Assembly (NCBI GenBank): GCA_002591745.1
Contig: PDLQ01000011.1
Coordinates: forward strand, 62,001 to 126,000
DNA: 64,000 nucleotides
Direction: 5' to 3'
Source: Lewinellaceae bacterium SD302
GTDB lineage: Bacteria; Bacteroidota; Bacteroidia; Chitinophagales; Saprospiraceae
This document shows positions 26,043 to 33,453 of this stretch, one piece after another. The position numbers and the translations under genes are program-made. Numbering within the stretch: position 1 is the stretch's first letter; each line of letters begins with the position of its first letter. The notes under the pieces were generated by a model. It was not told where the DNA came from. It was given only the letters and a program-made list of their open reading frames with translations, and searched no databases.

Positions 26043-26717
26043 ATGATCCCACATAATCAACCGTTCGAATTATACGAGGCTGCGATCTACGAGCCGGCCG
26101 AGATGCTGGACCGCAGCAAAGCTTTCTATCGGGCACTGGATAAACGCCGCACCGTCCGTGAATTCAGTGACCGGCCAGTGCCGAAAGCAGTCATTGAAAA
26201 CATCGTCAGGACCGCGAGTACCGCCCCCAGCGGCGCCCATAAACAGCCCTGGACTTTTTGCGTAGTAAGCGATGCAAAGATCAAAGCTAGTATCCGCGAA
26301 GCTGCTGAAAAAGAAGAATACGAAAACTACCACGGTCGGATGTCAGAAGACTGGCTGGATGACCTCAAGCCATTCGGTACCGATCACATCAAACCATTCC
26401 TGGAAGTTGCTCCCTACCTGATCGTAGTCTTCAAAAAAGCTTATGATCTGGGGCCGGATGGCGAAAAGCAGAAGAATTATTACGTTAATGAAAGCGTCGG
26501 TCTGGCCGGAGGCATGTTGTTGGCGGCCATCCACCATGCTGGTTTGGTAGCCGTTACCCATACCCCCAGCCCCATGAACTTCCTCCAGAAAGTATTGAAC
26601 CGCCCGGCGAATGAACGCCCCTTTTTGCTTGTTCCCGTCGGTTACCCGGCCAAAGATGCCAAGGTGCCCAGCCTCACCCGCAAGCCCCTGGAGGAAATCA
26701 GTGTATGGTACGAATAG
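26043..26717 (+). CDS. Iodotyrosine deiodinase-like nitroreductase
   Basis: This 224-residue protein (ATG at 26043; a TTG four codons earlier is also possible) belongs to the nitroreductase fold and matches the iodotyrosine deiodinase branch along its whole length. Shared blocks are RRTVREFSDRPVP, TAPSGAHKQPWTF (FMN binding), the active-site lid residues Glu92, Tyr96 and Lys117 at the same spacing as in animal and bacterial deiodinases, and the tail NRPANERPFLLVPVGYPAK. Such enzymes use FMN to strip iodine or bromine reductively from halotyrosines. A homologue from Haliscomenobacter, a related genus, has been studied. The lid trio supports true deiodinase-type activity rather than general nitroreduction. 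It is a monocistronic gene with an AT-rich upstream region and no halotyrosine pathway nearby. Confidence 0.88.
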   Translation: MIPHNQPFELYEAAIYEPAEMLDRSKAFYRALDKRRTVREFSDRPVPKAVIENIVRTASTAPSGAHKQPWTFCVVSDAKIKASIREAAEKEEYENYHGRMSEDWLDDLKPFGTDHIKPFLEVAPYLIVVFKKAYDLGPDGEKQKNYYVNESVGLAGGMLLAAIHHAGLVAVTHTPSPMNFLQKVLNRPANERPFLLVPVGYPAKDAKVPSLTRKPLEEISVWYE

Positions 26718-26731
26718 CTGTTTTGGACTAT

Positions 26732-26741
26732 CAAAGTAGCA
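26732..26741 (+). repeat. Dispersed decamer CAAAGTAGCA
   Basis: Exact copy on the plus strand, followed by GTG, in the 69-base spacer between the deiodinase-like gene and the META-domain gene. Confidence 0.7.
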
Positions 26742-26786
26742 GTGATTTAATTTATCCCTAACTTTCCAGATAAAAACCAACAACCG

Positions 26787-27581
26787 ATGAAATATCTTTT
26801 CTTTAGCCTATTGCTCAGTTTCCTGGCCATGTGCTCTACCCCCAAAGAATCAACCGAAGCTAGCGCGACACTCACCTTGGCCGGCACCAGCTGGCAACTA
26901 AAAAACTATCAGGCAATCGGTAAAAAGATGCAGGCCGCCCAAGATGATAAAGCCCGGCTTTTTTTCAACGCCGAAGGTGGCATCGGTGGGAATACCGGAT
27001 GTAACTCTATGGGTGGCGACTACCAATTAAAAGGTAACCAACTGAGTATCCAGGCCTTCAGCACCGAAATGTATTGTGAAGACATAGCCGAACAAGAACT
27101 CGCCATCAATGAGATCATGCGTAAAACCATGACCGCTAGTATCGAAGGCGATCAACTCATCCTTCGCCGGGATAACGGCCAACTGGTTTACGTAAAAGCC
27201 AAAAAGATGGCCGCCGCTGAAAAGACTTCCGGTAATGAAACTCCGGCCCAATACGACCGTAACGCAACTCAGAACGACGGAGCCACCACCAAAGCCAATA
27301 CCGTTAATAACGGACCGGTTGAAATGACCGGCCTTTTCCGCTACATGGCTGATGCCGCAATATTTATCCGCTGTTCAGACCAGCAACGTTTCGGGGTCAG
27401 TATGTCGGGCAACTTTAAAGCGGCGGAGCAGGCCTACACCAAGATGGATAAAAATGGCGCGCCGGCCCTAATGTCGCTGGAAGTAGCAGTCACCAGAAAT
27501 AGCGGGGAAGGCTTTCCGGAGAGTATTACTATTCAACGAGTGCTAACTTCCAGTGCGGAGAGCGAGTGTGGGGGTGAGTAG
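26787..27581 (+). CDS. META-domain lipoprotein with NlpE-like C-terminal part
   Basis: This is a 264-residue lipoprotein: the signal MKYLFFSLLLSFLAM is followed by the lipobox cysteine (LAMC, Cys16). Residues about 28-135 form a META domain of HslJ type (LAGTSWQLKNYQ, GGNTGCNSMGGDYQL, the ST.MYCEDI stretch). A charged linker rich in Asn and Thr follows, and residues about 183-264 (MTGLFRYMADAAIFIRCSDQQRFGV) resemble the C-terminal domain of NlpE/CutF-type envelope proteins. META proteins in enterobacteria are linked to novobiocin resistance and heat shock; NlpE relatives sense envelope or copper stress. Only an envelope location and a stress link can be inferred. It converges on the flavin reductase gene across a tandem repeat. 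Confidence 0.8.
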   Translation: MKYLFFSLLLSFLAMCSTPKESTEASATLTLAGTSWQLKNYQAIGKKMQAAQDDKARLFFNAEGGIGGNTGCNSMGGDYQLKGNQLSIQAFSTEMYCEDIAEQELAINEIMRKTMTASIEGDQLILRRDNGQLVYVKAKKMAAAEKTSGNETPAQYDRNATQNDGATTKANTVNNGPVEMTGLFRYMADAAIFIRCSDQQRFGVSMSGNFKAAEQAYTKMDKNGAPALMSLEVAVTRNSGEGFPESITIQRVLTSSAESECGGE

Positions 27582-27583
27582 CC

Positions 27584-27719
27584 AGTCGGGAGTCGGGAGT
27601 CACTAAGTCAAGAGTCGCTAAGTCGAGAGTAATTCAGTCGAGAGTAATTTAGTCGGGAGTAGTTCAGTTAAGCGTTTGGAAACTGTAGCTCGGCTTCTGA
27701 CTAAATAACTCCCGACTAC
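27584..27719. repeat. 15-bp tandem repeat array with fold-back arm
   Basis: Six degenerate units of about 15 bp (AGTCGGGAGTCACTA, AGTCAAGAGTCGCTA, AGTCGAGAGTAATTC and so on) run from 27591 to 27680 after a partial unit. At 27694-27719 an inverted copy (complement of AGTCGGGAGTTATTTAGTC) can pair with the fifth unit to form a long hairpin. The array fills the spacer between convergent genes and may act as a two-way terminator. There are no spacers, so it is not a CRISPR. Confidence 0.75.
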
Positions 27720-27723
27720 CATA

Positions 27724-28335
27724 CTATTTCACCCGCGCATACTCTTTTTGCTGTTCCTTCTGCGGCAGATAATAGCGATCAAGCCCGGCGACGGTCATGG
27801 TTTCCAGCAGTTCGTGGTTGAGGTGACCGGATTCGGAGATGGCCTGCTCGTTCTCCAGAATAACTTCTATAACCCGGCCGATAACAAAGGAGGTACCGCC
27901 GTGTAGTTGGTGTGTTTCTACGTATTCCAGACCGATCTTGACGGGGCTGCCCGCAACGTAAGGTGCTTGATGCCCCTCGGAGTAATGCGCCTTCAGATTA
28001 GTAGCAGCAAACTCACTCGTTCCGACCGGATAATTAGCACTGCTTTGGTGGGCGGCATCCAGCCAGTCGGGGTGAATCGTATTGATCGTATAGTGGCGGT
28101 TGGCCAGAATATTATGATAGGTTTCTCGCGGCACCGTCAGCGGCCGGAGGATAAAACCCATCAGTGGAGGTGAAGCCTGAAGGTGCACTACGGTATTGAA
28201 CACGCCAAGATTCTCGTTTCCCCGATGACCTTTAGTACCGATCAGGTGAGCCGTCCGTGGGCCAGGCAGGGTATTCATGAAGTTGCGGCGAAAGTGACCG
28301 TCTTTGGCCAGGATATCGGCTAGCGATAATCTCAT
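27724..28335 (-). CDS. Flavin reductase family protein
   Basis: The start is set at the ATG at 28335 (MRLSLADILAKDGHF), ten bases after the upstream metalloprotease stop; the longer open frame runs back into that gene and has no family features. The 203-residue product matches the FMN-binding split-barrel flavin reductases, with PGPRTAHLIGTKGHRGNENLGVF, SPPLMGFILRPLT and YHNILANRHYTINTI as the flavin-binding strands. Such proteins reduce FMN or FAD with NAD(P)H for a partner oxygenase or act as flavin-dependent reductases. No partner oxygenase is near. It seems to form an operon with the metalloprotease, probably for transcription only. Confidence 0.85.
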   Translation of the reverse strand: MRLSLADILAKDGHFRRNFMNTLPGPRTAHLIGTKGHRGNENLGVFNTVVHLQASPPLMGFILRPLTVPRETYHNILANRHYTINTIHPDWLDAAHQSSANYPVGTSEFAATNLKAHYSEGHQAPYVAGSPVKIGLEYVETHQLHGGTSFVIGRVIEVILENEQAISESGHLNHELLETMTVAGLDRYYLPQKEQQKEYARVK

Positions 28336-28345
28336 CAGGTTGAAT

Positions 28346-30790
28346 TTAATGAACCCCTCCACAACCGATCGGAGAGCCGTCCGGGATGCGAGGGGCAGGA
28401 GCTGGCTTGAAAGATTTAGGGTCGCGGTTAAACTGAGCGACCAGCATTTCAATCAACGCCGTATGTCCCTTGCCTAAACCGTTCATGGAAAGATTGTTCA
28501 CCAATTGCAGTGCTTCTCCCCTTACAGCCGGTGAATTTTTCTCAGTGGCGGCCAAAGCGAGAAGGTGTTGTACGAAGCGATGGTGTACGGCTTCGGCGAT
28601 CTGGTTACGGTGAAGATCAGATTCATTGGCCGCCGCATCTGCCAGCCTTGCTTCTATGCTAGCCAAAAAATCGCGCAGGGAAAGTAATTCATCACTTTGG
28701 TCCAGGGCGAATTGTTGGTGAACGCGTTCCAGTCGGTCCGGATGTAGTAAGTACTTCAGGCTATGTTCCGCTGAAGCAGTAGCTGCCGCGAGAGGATCAA
28801 ATACGCTACCGGTATTAGGGCTAAAGTATTCGCGGCCCCGGCCATAGCCCTGAGCGGGCGGGAAAAGTAATTTCCGCACATCGGGGGGGATTTCCAGGAA
28901 AGCAGGCTTAAGGGTGTTCACCAGAGCAGCGAAGGCTTCGTTCTGCCGTTCCGGTTTGACTGAGGTGACCCGGTAACCGCTGCCATCGTAGCTGCCTGAA
29001 TTTACCGAATAATCGTAGCGGACCCCTCCGATCAATTTGGCGGCACCTTCTACCTGGTAGCGGTGCATGAGGTAGACCGGGACAAATACCCGTTCGAGTT
29101 CACTCAGCGGCGTGCCGTCCGGAATATTATTGATGTTTAATTTTTTTAGCGCAGACTGGCGTACTTGTCCGATCCGCTCCAACTCCCGGGCGGCGTTGGC
29201 ACCATTATCCCACAGATGGGCACTTGGCTGAGCACTACCGACGGGGCGGGCATCAGCGTCGGAAATGTAACTCAGGCCGAGTCGATCATTTTCTTCCAGG
29301 ATGTCGATCAGCTGCTGGCGCTCGTCGGTTCCGGACGGAAAATCCTGGTAGCCATAAAGTACCGTCCGTTTATCCCATTCACCGATTCCGACGGCGTAAG
29401 CTTCCTCCAGGTTAACCGATCCGTCCTCATCCAGAAAAGCGTAGGGGTGAGGATAATCCATGACCGATGATCGATCGTTGGTGGAAGCAGCAAAGTTGTG
29501 GGCCAGGCCGATCGTATGCCCCACTTCATGAGCGCTCAACTGCCGTAGGCGGGCCAATGCAAGAGCCTCCATACGGGGATCGGGGGTGATACCGTCCTTG
29601 CCATAGGCGTCGATCAGCCCCTGGGCGATCAGGAAATCCTGGCGAACCCGTAAGCTGCCCAGCAGGACGTGTCCTTTGATGATCTCGCCGGTGCGGGGAT
29701 CGACTACGGAGGAACCGTAGCTCCAGCCCCGGGTGCTGCGGTGGACCCAGTTGATCACGTTGTAGCGGACGTCGAGCGGGTCGGCGTCCTCGGGCAGCAG
29801 TTTAACCTGAAAAGCATTTTCGTAGCCGGCTGCTTCAAAGGCCTGGTTCCACCAGCTTGCTCCTTCGATCAGGGCACTGCGGATGGGCTCCGGAGCTCCC
29901 CGGTCCAGATAATAAACGATGGGTTCTTTGGCAGTAGTGACTTTGGCAGCAGGGTCTTTCTTTTCCAGCCGGTGGCGGGTAATGAAGCGCTTTTGCAGCG
30001 GCTGGCTGATTGGCGTGGCGTAATCCGCATAGGAGCGAACGAAGTAGCCGCTGCGGGGATCGAAAGTTCTGGGTTGATAGTTATCGTCCGGCAACTCCAC
30101 AAAGCTGTGGTGCATACGCAGACTGAAAGCTTCGCCATTAGGGCTTACAGAACGAAGCTGGCTGCCCGTAGCTTCCCCGCTGAAAGTGACCAAGGCTTCA
30201 AATTCGCTGTTCTGGGGGAAATTTTTCGTGCGTGGCAGGTAGACGGCGGAGCGGGCGGCATCCACCTTAAAGCTACCTTGCTTTTTGCTCTTGAGTCTTC
30301 GGGCAACGCCGTGAGCGTCGGACAACAGCATGGGCGTCATATCTACCAATAACTTGCCATCACCTTGGGCAGTCAGTTTGAAGCCGGCCAGGGCAGAGCT
30401 GGCAAAAGCATCCGCTACACTTTGTTTCTCGTCTTCGTTGTCTGAAATGGCCCGGTAGCGAAGGTTGCGCTCCAATAAGAGGATTTTGGGACCGCTACGT
30501 TCAAAGTGAACGACCCGGTTATTGCCGAGTTGATTGCGATCCAGGCCGATATCGTTACTCCCCAAACCGGCGGAAAGACTATTGACGTAGAGAAAATCTT
30601 CCCCCAGTCTGTTTTCCGGGATGGCGAGGTAGATCTTGCCTTCTTCCTCGCTCCAGTAAAAGTCGTAAAAACCCGTGTATGCTTTCAGCGAGGCTACCTT
30701 TTCAGTAAAAGTGGGTGTCTTCTTTTTTGGGCTTTGGGCGAAAAGGCTCAAAGTGAGCAATAAGCTAACGGATAGAAACAAATAGCGCAA
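28346..30790 (-). CDS. Secreted zinc-dependent metalloprotease (DUF5117/DUF4953 type)
   Basis: This 814-residue exported protein has the layout of the large Bacteroidota metalloproteases annotated by DUF5118, DUF5117 and DUF4953. A signal peptide (MRYLFLSVSLLLTLSLFAQ) is followed by a beta-rich N-terminal region (about 30-260). The catalytic motif AHEVGHTIGLAHNF is at about 419-432, with a Met-turn SVMDYPHP about 12 residues later, and a helical C-terminal part ends near PIGCGGVH. The metzincin motif HExxHxxxxxH is intact, so activity is likely. Natural substrates are unknown. There is no T9SS sorting domain, so it may stay in the periplasm. The flavin reductase gene follows closely on the same strand. 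Confidence 0.88.
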   Translation of the reverse strand: MRYLFLSVSLLLTLSLFAQSPKKKTPTFTEKVASLKAYTGFYDFYWSEEEGKIYLAIPENRLGEDFLYVNSLSAGLGSNDIGLDRNQLGNNRVVHFERSGPKILLLERNLRYRAISDNEDEKQSVADAFASSALAGFKLTAQGDGKLLVDMTPMLLSDAHGVARRLKSKKQGSFKVDAARSAVYLPRTKNFPQNSEFEALVTFSGEATGSQLRSVSPNGEAFSLRMHHSFVELPDDNYQPRTFDPRSGYFVRSYADYATPISQPLQKRFITRHRLEKKDPAAKVTTAKEPIVYYLDRGAPEPIRSALIEGASWWNQAFEAAGYENAFQVKLLPEDADPLDVRYNVINWVHRSTRGWSYGSSVVDPRTGEIIKGHVLLGSLRVRQDFLIAQGLIDAYGKDGITPDPRMEALALARLRQLSAHEVGHTIGLAHNFAASTNDRSSVMDYPHPYAFLDEDGSVNLEEAYAVGIGEWDKRTVLYGYQDFPSGTDERQQLIDILEENDRLGLSYISDADARPVGSAQPSAHLWDNGANAARELERIGQVRQSALKKLNINNIPDGTPLSELERVFVPVYLMHRYQVEGAAKLIGGVRYDYSVNSGSYDGSGYRVTSVKPERQNEAFAALVNTLKPAFLEIPPDVRKLLFPPAQGYGRGREYFSPNTGSVFDPLAAATASAEHSLKYLLHPDRLERVHQQFALDQSDELLSLRDFLASIEARLADAAANESDLHRNQIAEAVHHRFVQHLLALAATEKNSPAVRGEALQLVNNLSMNGLGKGHTALIEMLVAQFNRDPKSFKPAPAPRIPDGSPIGCGGVH

Positions 30791-30844
30791 GGTGTGTTAT
30801 TCTAGTTCAGCGTCAAGATACTAAGCCAACAATTAACATTGTTG

Positions 30845-30852
30845 TAAATTTG
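30845..30852 (+). promoter_or_regulatory. Putative -7 box for the TraB/GumN gene
   Basis: TAAATTTG matches TAnnTTTG and lies 46 bases before the ATG at 30899. Just upstream is a perfect inverted repeat CAACAAT, TAAC, ATTGTTG (about 30827-30844) that could be an operator. Confidence 0.45.
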
Positions 30853-30898
30853 CCAGGCCCTAGTTAATGAACCGGTTCAAATTCTAATTTTACTTCCC

Positions 30899-31840
30899 AT
30901 GTCCACACTATTTCGCTATAGCCTGCTGCTGGTCGGCCTGCTCACGACTTCTTTTGTCTACGCTCAACCAGCGGCGAATCAATTGGCCCCAACGACTTCT
31001 GACACCAGCTTGCTATGGCGGATCAGCGGCCGCGAACTCGCCGAGCCCTCCTATCTTTTCGGCACCATCCACATGATCCCGGCCGAGGACTATTTCCTGC
31101 CCTCCACGGTAGCCAACGCACTAAGCACCAGCCGGGCCGTTGCCTTCGAGATCGACCCACGCGACATGGAGGACCCCAGTGCTCTGTTCGGAATCATCGG
31201 GAAGATCAATATGCTTAACGACACCACCCTGAACGATCTCTTGAGCGAAGCTGACTACAAAGTAGTTAACGACTATTTTGAAGAGGCCGGACTACCGATG
31301 GTCATGTTTAAGAGAATGAAGCCCCTGTTTCTTTCCGCCATGGTCGGTGAAGACATGAGCAAGATGATGGGCGGCGGAATGGGCACAGAATCCGGTATCA
31401 AGAGCTATGAACTGGAGCTTACCCGCCTGGCAGAAGCCGGTAAAAAAGACATCAGTGGACTGGAGACCATGGAATTTCAGCTAAGTCTTTTTGATAGCAT
31501 TCCCTATAAGGCTCAAGCCCAAATGTTACTGGAAGCCGTAAAAGCCGATAGTGGAGTCGAAGAAAAGGGAGAAAACCAGTTTCAGCAAATGGTCGCCATG
31601 TACAAGCGCCAGGCCATCTTCGAAATGGCCAATATGATCCACGAAGAAGGTGCTTCTACCAGCCGCTTCGAGGAGCTGCTGTTGACTCGCCGTAACCAGA
31701 GCTGGATCAAACCTATGCAGGAACTGATGAGTACCGGTACGGCCTTCTTCGCCGTCGGTGCCGGTCACCTGGCCGGTGATCAGGGAGTGATCGCATTACT
31801 GCGGCAAAGCGGTTATAGCGTTGAGGCCATCTACGAATAA
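30899..31840 (+). CDS. TraB/GumN family protein
   Basis: This 313-residue protein carries a signal peptide (ending near VYAQPA) and the TraB/GumN family blocks: SYLFGTIHMIP at about 52-62, the ELTRLAEAGKKDISGLETMEFQLSLFD region, and the closing FFAVGAGHLAGDQGVIALLRQSGYSVEAI. The conserved GTxH and GAGHL histidines are retained; they are thought to form a metal or catalytic centre of a protease-like fold, but the bacterial role is not established. It should lie in the periplasm. It is divergent from the large metalloprotease gene. Confidence 0.9.
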   Translation: MSTLFRYSLLLVGLLTTSFVYAQPAANQLAPTTSDTSLLWRISGRELAEPSYLFGTIHMIPAEDYFLPSTVANALSTSRAVAFEIDPRDMEDPSALFGIIGKINMLNDTTLNDLLSEADYKVVNDYFEEAGLPMVMFKRMKPLFLSAMVGEDMSKMMGGGMGTESGIKSYELELTRLAEAGKKDISGLETMEFQLSLFDSIPYKAQAQMLLEAVKADSGVEEKGENQFQQMVAMYKRQAIFEMANMIHEEGASTSRFEELLLTRRNQSWIKPMQELMSTGTAFFAVGAGHLAGDQGVIALLRQSGYSVEAIYE

Positions 31841-32223
31841 AAAATTCACCACCAGGCAGCGAAGCCGTGGCACCCCGCGTTCTAGTGATAGCGTTTGATG
31901 ATATTGGTGTTTTAATTAGCCACAGTCTCACTTTATACTCACTAGTTTCAGTTTTAAGACTGTCTGTACGCTAAAAGGGCGATTCGGTATTACCGAATCG
32001 CCCTTTTGCTTTTCCTATTTGAGACCTAAGACTGCTTGCTCACTGTGTTGGAAGGATACGCCGCTTTTGCGAGTGCCCCCTCAGGAATGCGAAGGCATCA
32101 TCACTAAATACTCGTTTCTCCATGCAAGACAGGAATCTATTTCTATGAGTCGTACAAGTTGCTTTATGCTGTATTCCTAGGCAGTGAGCATAGCCGAACA
32201 AGTGATTTTATGTCTCAACAAAA
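31841..32223. other. Spacer between TraB/GumN and BI-1 genes
   Basis: No gene is supported in these 383 bases. The only clear element is the strong hairpin at 31973-32006. The part from about 32010 to 32220 is unstructured to the eye and may be decayed sequence. Confidence 0.5.
31973..32011. terminator. Strong hairpin terminator (usable from either side)
   Basis: AAAAGGGCGATTCGG and CCGAATCGCCCTTTT pair over 15 bp with a tiny loop (TATTA), giving A-tract and T-tract on opposite sides. It lies between two convergent genes and can stop both transcripts. Confidence 0.85.
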
Positions 32224-32991
32224 TTAGTCACTGCTCAGAATGGACAGCAAGCGCAGAATTTCCAGATATAGCCAGACCAGGGTTACCAGCAGGCCGGTAG
32301 CGCAGTACCACTCGATGTACTTGGGGGCGCGCATTTCGGCGCCGCGTTCGAAGTTGTCAAAGTCCAGCAGCAGGTTAAGACTGGCCACGCCAATGATTAC
32401 CAAACTGATCCCGATACCGATCATGCCGCCTTGGTGGAGGTAGGGAATAGAGATGCCAAACATACTCATCACCCAACTCAGGACGTACATGAGCATGATT
32501 GCACCGGTAGCCATCATAATGCCGCTGCGCAGCTTTTGGGTTACCTTGATAATGCGGGCTTTGTAGAGGAAAAGCATCATCAGCAGGATGGCGATGGTAA
32601 GGCCAATAGCCTGAAACGCAATACCCGCGAAGGCCGCGGCGTACACACTCGTAACGCTACCCACGAACAGACCTTCCAGCAGGGCATAGATAGGAGCCAG
32701 CGTCGGCGAAAGTTTCTGTTTGAAAGACATGACCAGTACTACTACAAGGCCGCCAATCGCACCACCCCACACGAATAGCGGGCTGGGGTTAGCGTAGGCG
32801 TAAAGGGCAGTGATGAGCATCAGGCCGGTCAGGATCAGGGTTTTATTGATGGCTCCGGAGACGGTCATTACATTGCCGTCCAGCCGGGTGATCATGCTAC
32901 CGTCCAGGGTTTCTTCCCGGGCAGCATTGGCCAGTTTTTCCTCGCTGAGGAATGGGTTACTCGATTTTCGAAAACGATCGAATTTTGCCAT
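32224..32991 (-). CDS. Bax inhibitor-1/YccA family membrane protein
   Basis: This 255-residue protein has a basic cytoplasmic N-terminus (about 1-48) and seven hydrophobic segments typical of Bax inhibitor-1/YccA proteins, including the conserved LEGLFVGSVTSVYAAAF and the central LSWVMSMFGISIPYLHQGG region, and an acidic C-terminal end (ILSSD). The family forms pH-sensitive calcium leak channels in structural work on bacterial homologues, and YccA modulates FtsH in E. coli. The subclass with this long N-terminus and GGxIGI motif is common in Bacteroidota. It is a single gene; a dispersed ATTAGATCATT repeat lies about 90 bases upstream. Confidence 0.9.
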   Translation of the reverse strand: MAKFDRFRKSSNPFLSEEKLANAAREETLDGSMITRLDGNVMTVSGAINKTLILTGLMLITALYAYANPSPLFVWGGAIGGLVVVLVMSFKQKLSPTLAPIYALLEGLFVGSVTSVYAAAFAGIAFQAIGLTIAILLMMLFLYKARIIKVTQKLRSGIMMATGAIMLMYVLSWVMSMFGISIPYLHQGGMIGIGISLVIIGVASLNLLLDFDNFERGAEMRAPKYIEWYCATGLLVTLVWLYLEILRLLSILSSD

Positions 32992-33083
32992 GGTAGAGTT
33001 CAGTTTGGTGATTTAAAGAGATTGTATACCTAAGTCAAAGTGGTTTATCAGGTATGAAACGCTTAAAGCGATGCGAAAGTTAC

Positions 33084-33126
33084 TGAAAATAATGATCTAA
33101 TGCTTGAATGACAAAGTGATCGAATG
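33084..33126 (-). repeat. Dispersed ATTAGATCATT repeat, copy 1
   Basis: The minus strand reads TCATTCAAGCATTAGATCATTATT, matching 43257-43280 on the plus strand with one mismatch over the first 23 bases. It lies upstream of the BI-1 gene. Looser relatives occur at 36575-36600 and 40590-40637, each just before a gene. Confidence 0.6.
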
Positions 33127-33213
33127 GGCTTCTGGTTTCATCTTCGGCCTCGTTCTCCTTTGATTTACCCGGATAGTTTTGACTTCAATTCCGAGGACCG
33201 AAGGGACGATCAG

Positions 33214-33383
33214 CGAAACTAAAGTAGCAGTGTTTGCTCGTCCGCTGATACGCGACGAAGGAACTGGTTCATCGGCCGAGCGGGTTTCTATTAATTATTA
33301 CTATAAATACAAATCCGTTCGGCCGGCGAGTCAGGCCACAAGCATCCGTCTCGGCCGACGAACTCGCATGGCTACTTTGTTAG
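33214..33383. repeat. Palindromic dispersed repeat, copy 2 (MITE-like)
   Basis: About 170 bp bounded by TAAAGTAGCAGTG (33220) and the complement of CAAAGTAGCCATG (33367-33379). It shares with the element at 9156-9336 the segments CGTCCGC, ACGCGACG, CTGGTTCATCGG, CGAGCGG, CGGCC-GCGAGTCA and a central AT-rich loop (TATTAATTATTACTATAAATA). The arms TCATCGGCCGAGCGGG and CCGTTCGGCCGGCGAG pair across the loop. An extra arm copy CTCGGCCGACGAACTCG follows (about 33353). It lies about 70 bases before radA. Confidence 0.7.
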
Positions 33384-33453
33384 CCAAAATACACCTTTTT
33401 GTTTTAATATTTGTAAATTGCCAACAATTTACAACAGCAAGATATAAACAGCT

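Noticed and set aside
27584-27719. Possible CRISPR array
   Set aside because: The units are contiguous 15-bp degenerate repeats with no spacers, and there are no cas genes.
29669-30352. Plus-strand open frame of 227 codons inside the large metalloprotease gene
   Set aside because: It is antisense to the signal and beta-rich part of a well-supported protein, and its translation has no recognisable features.
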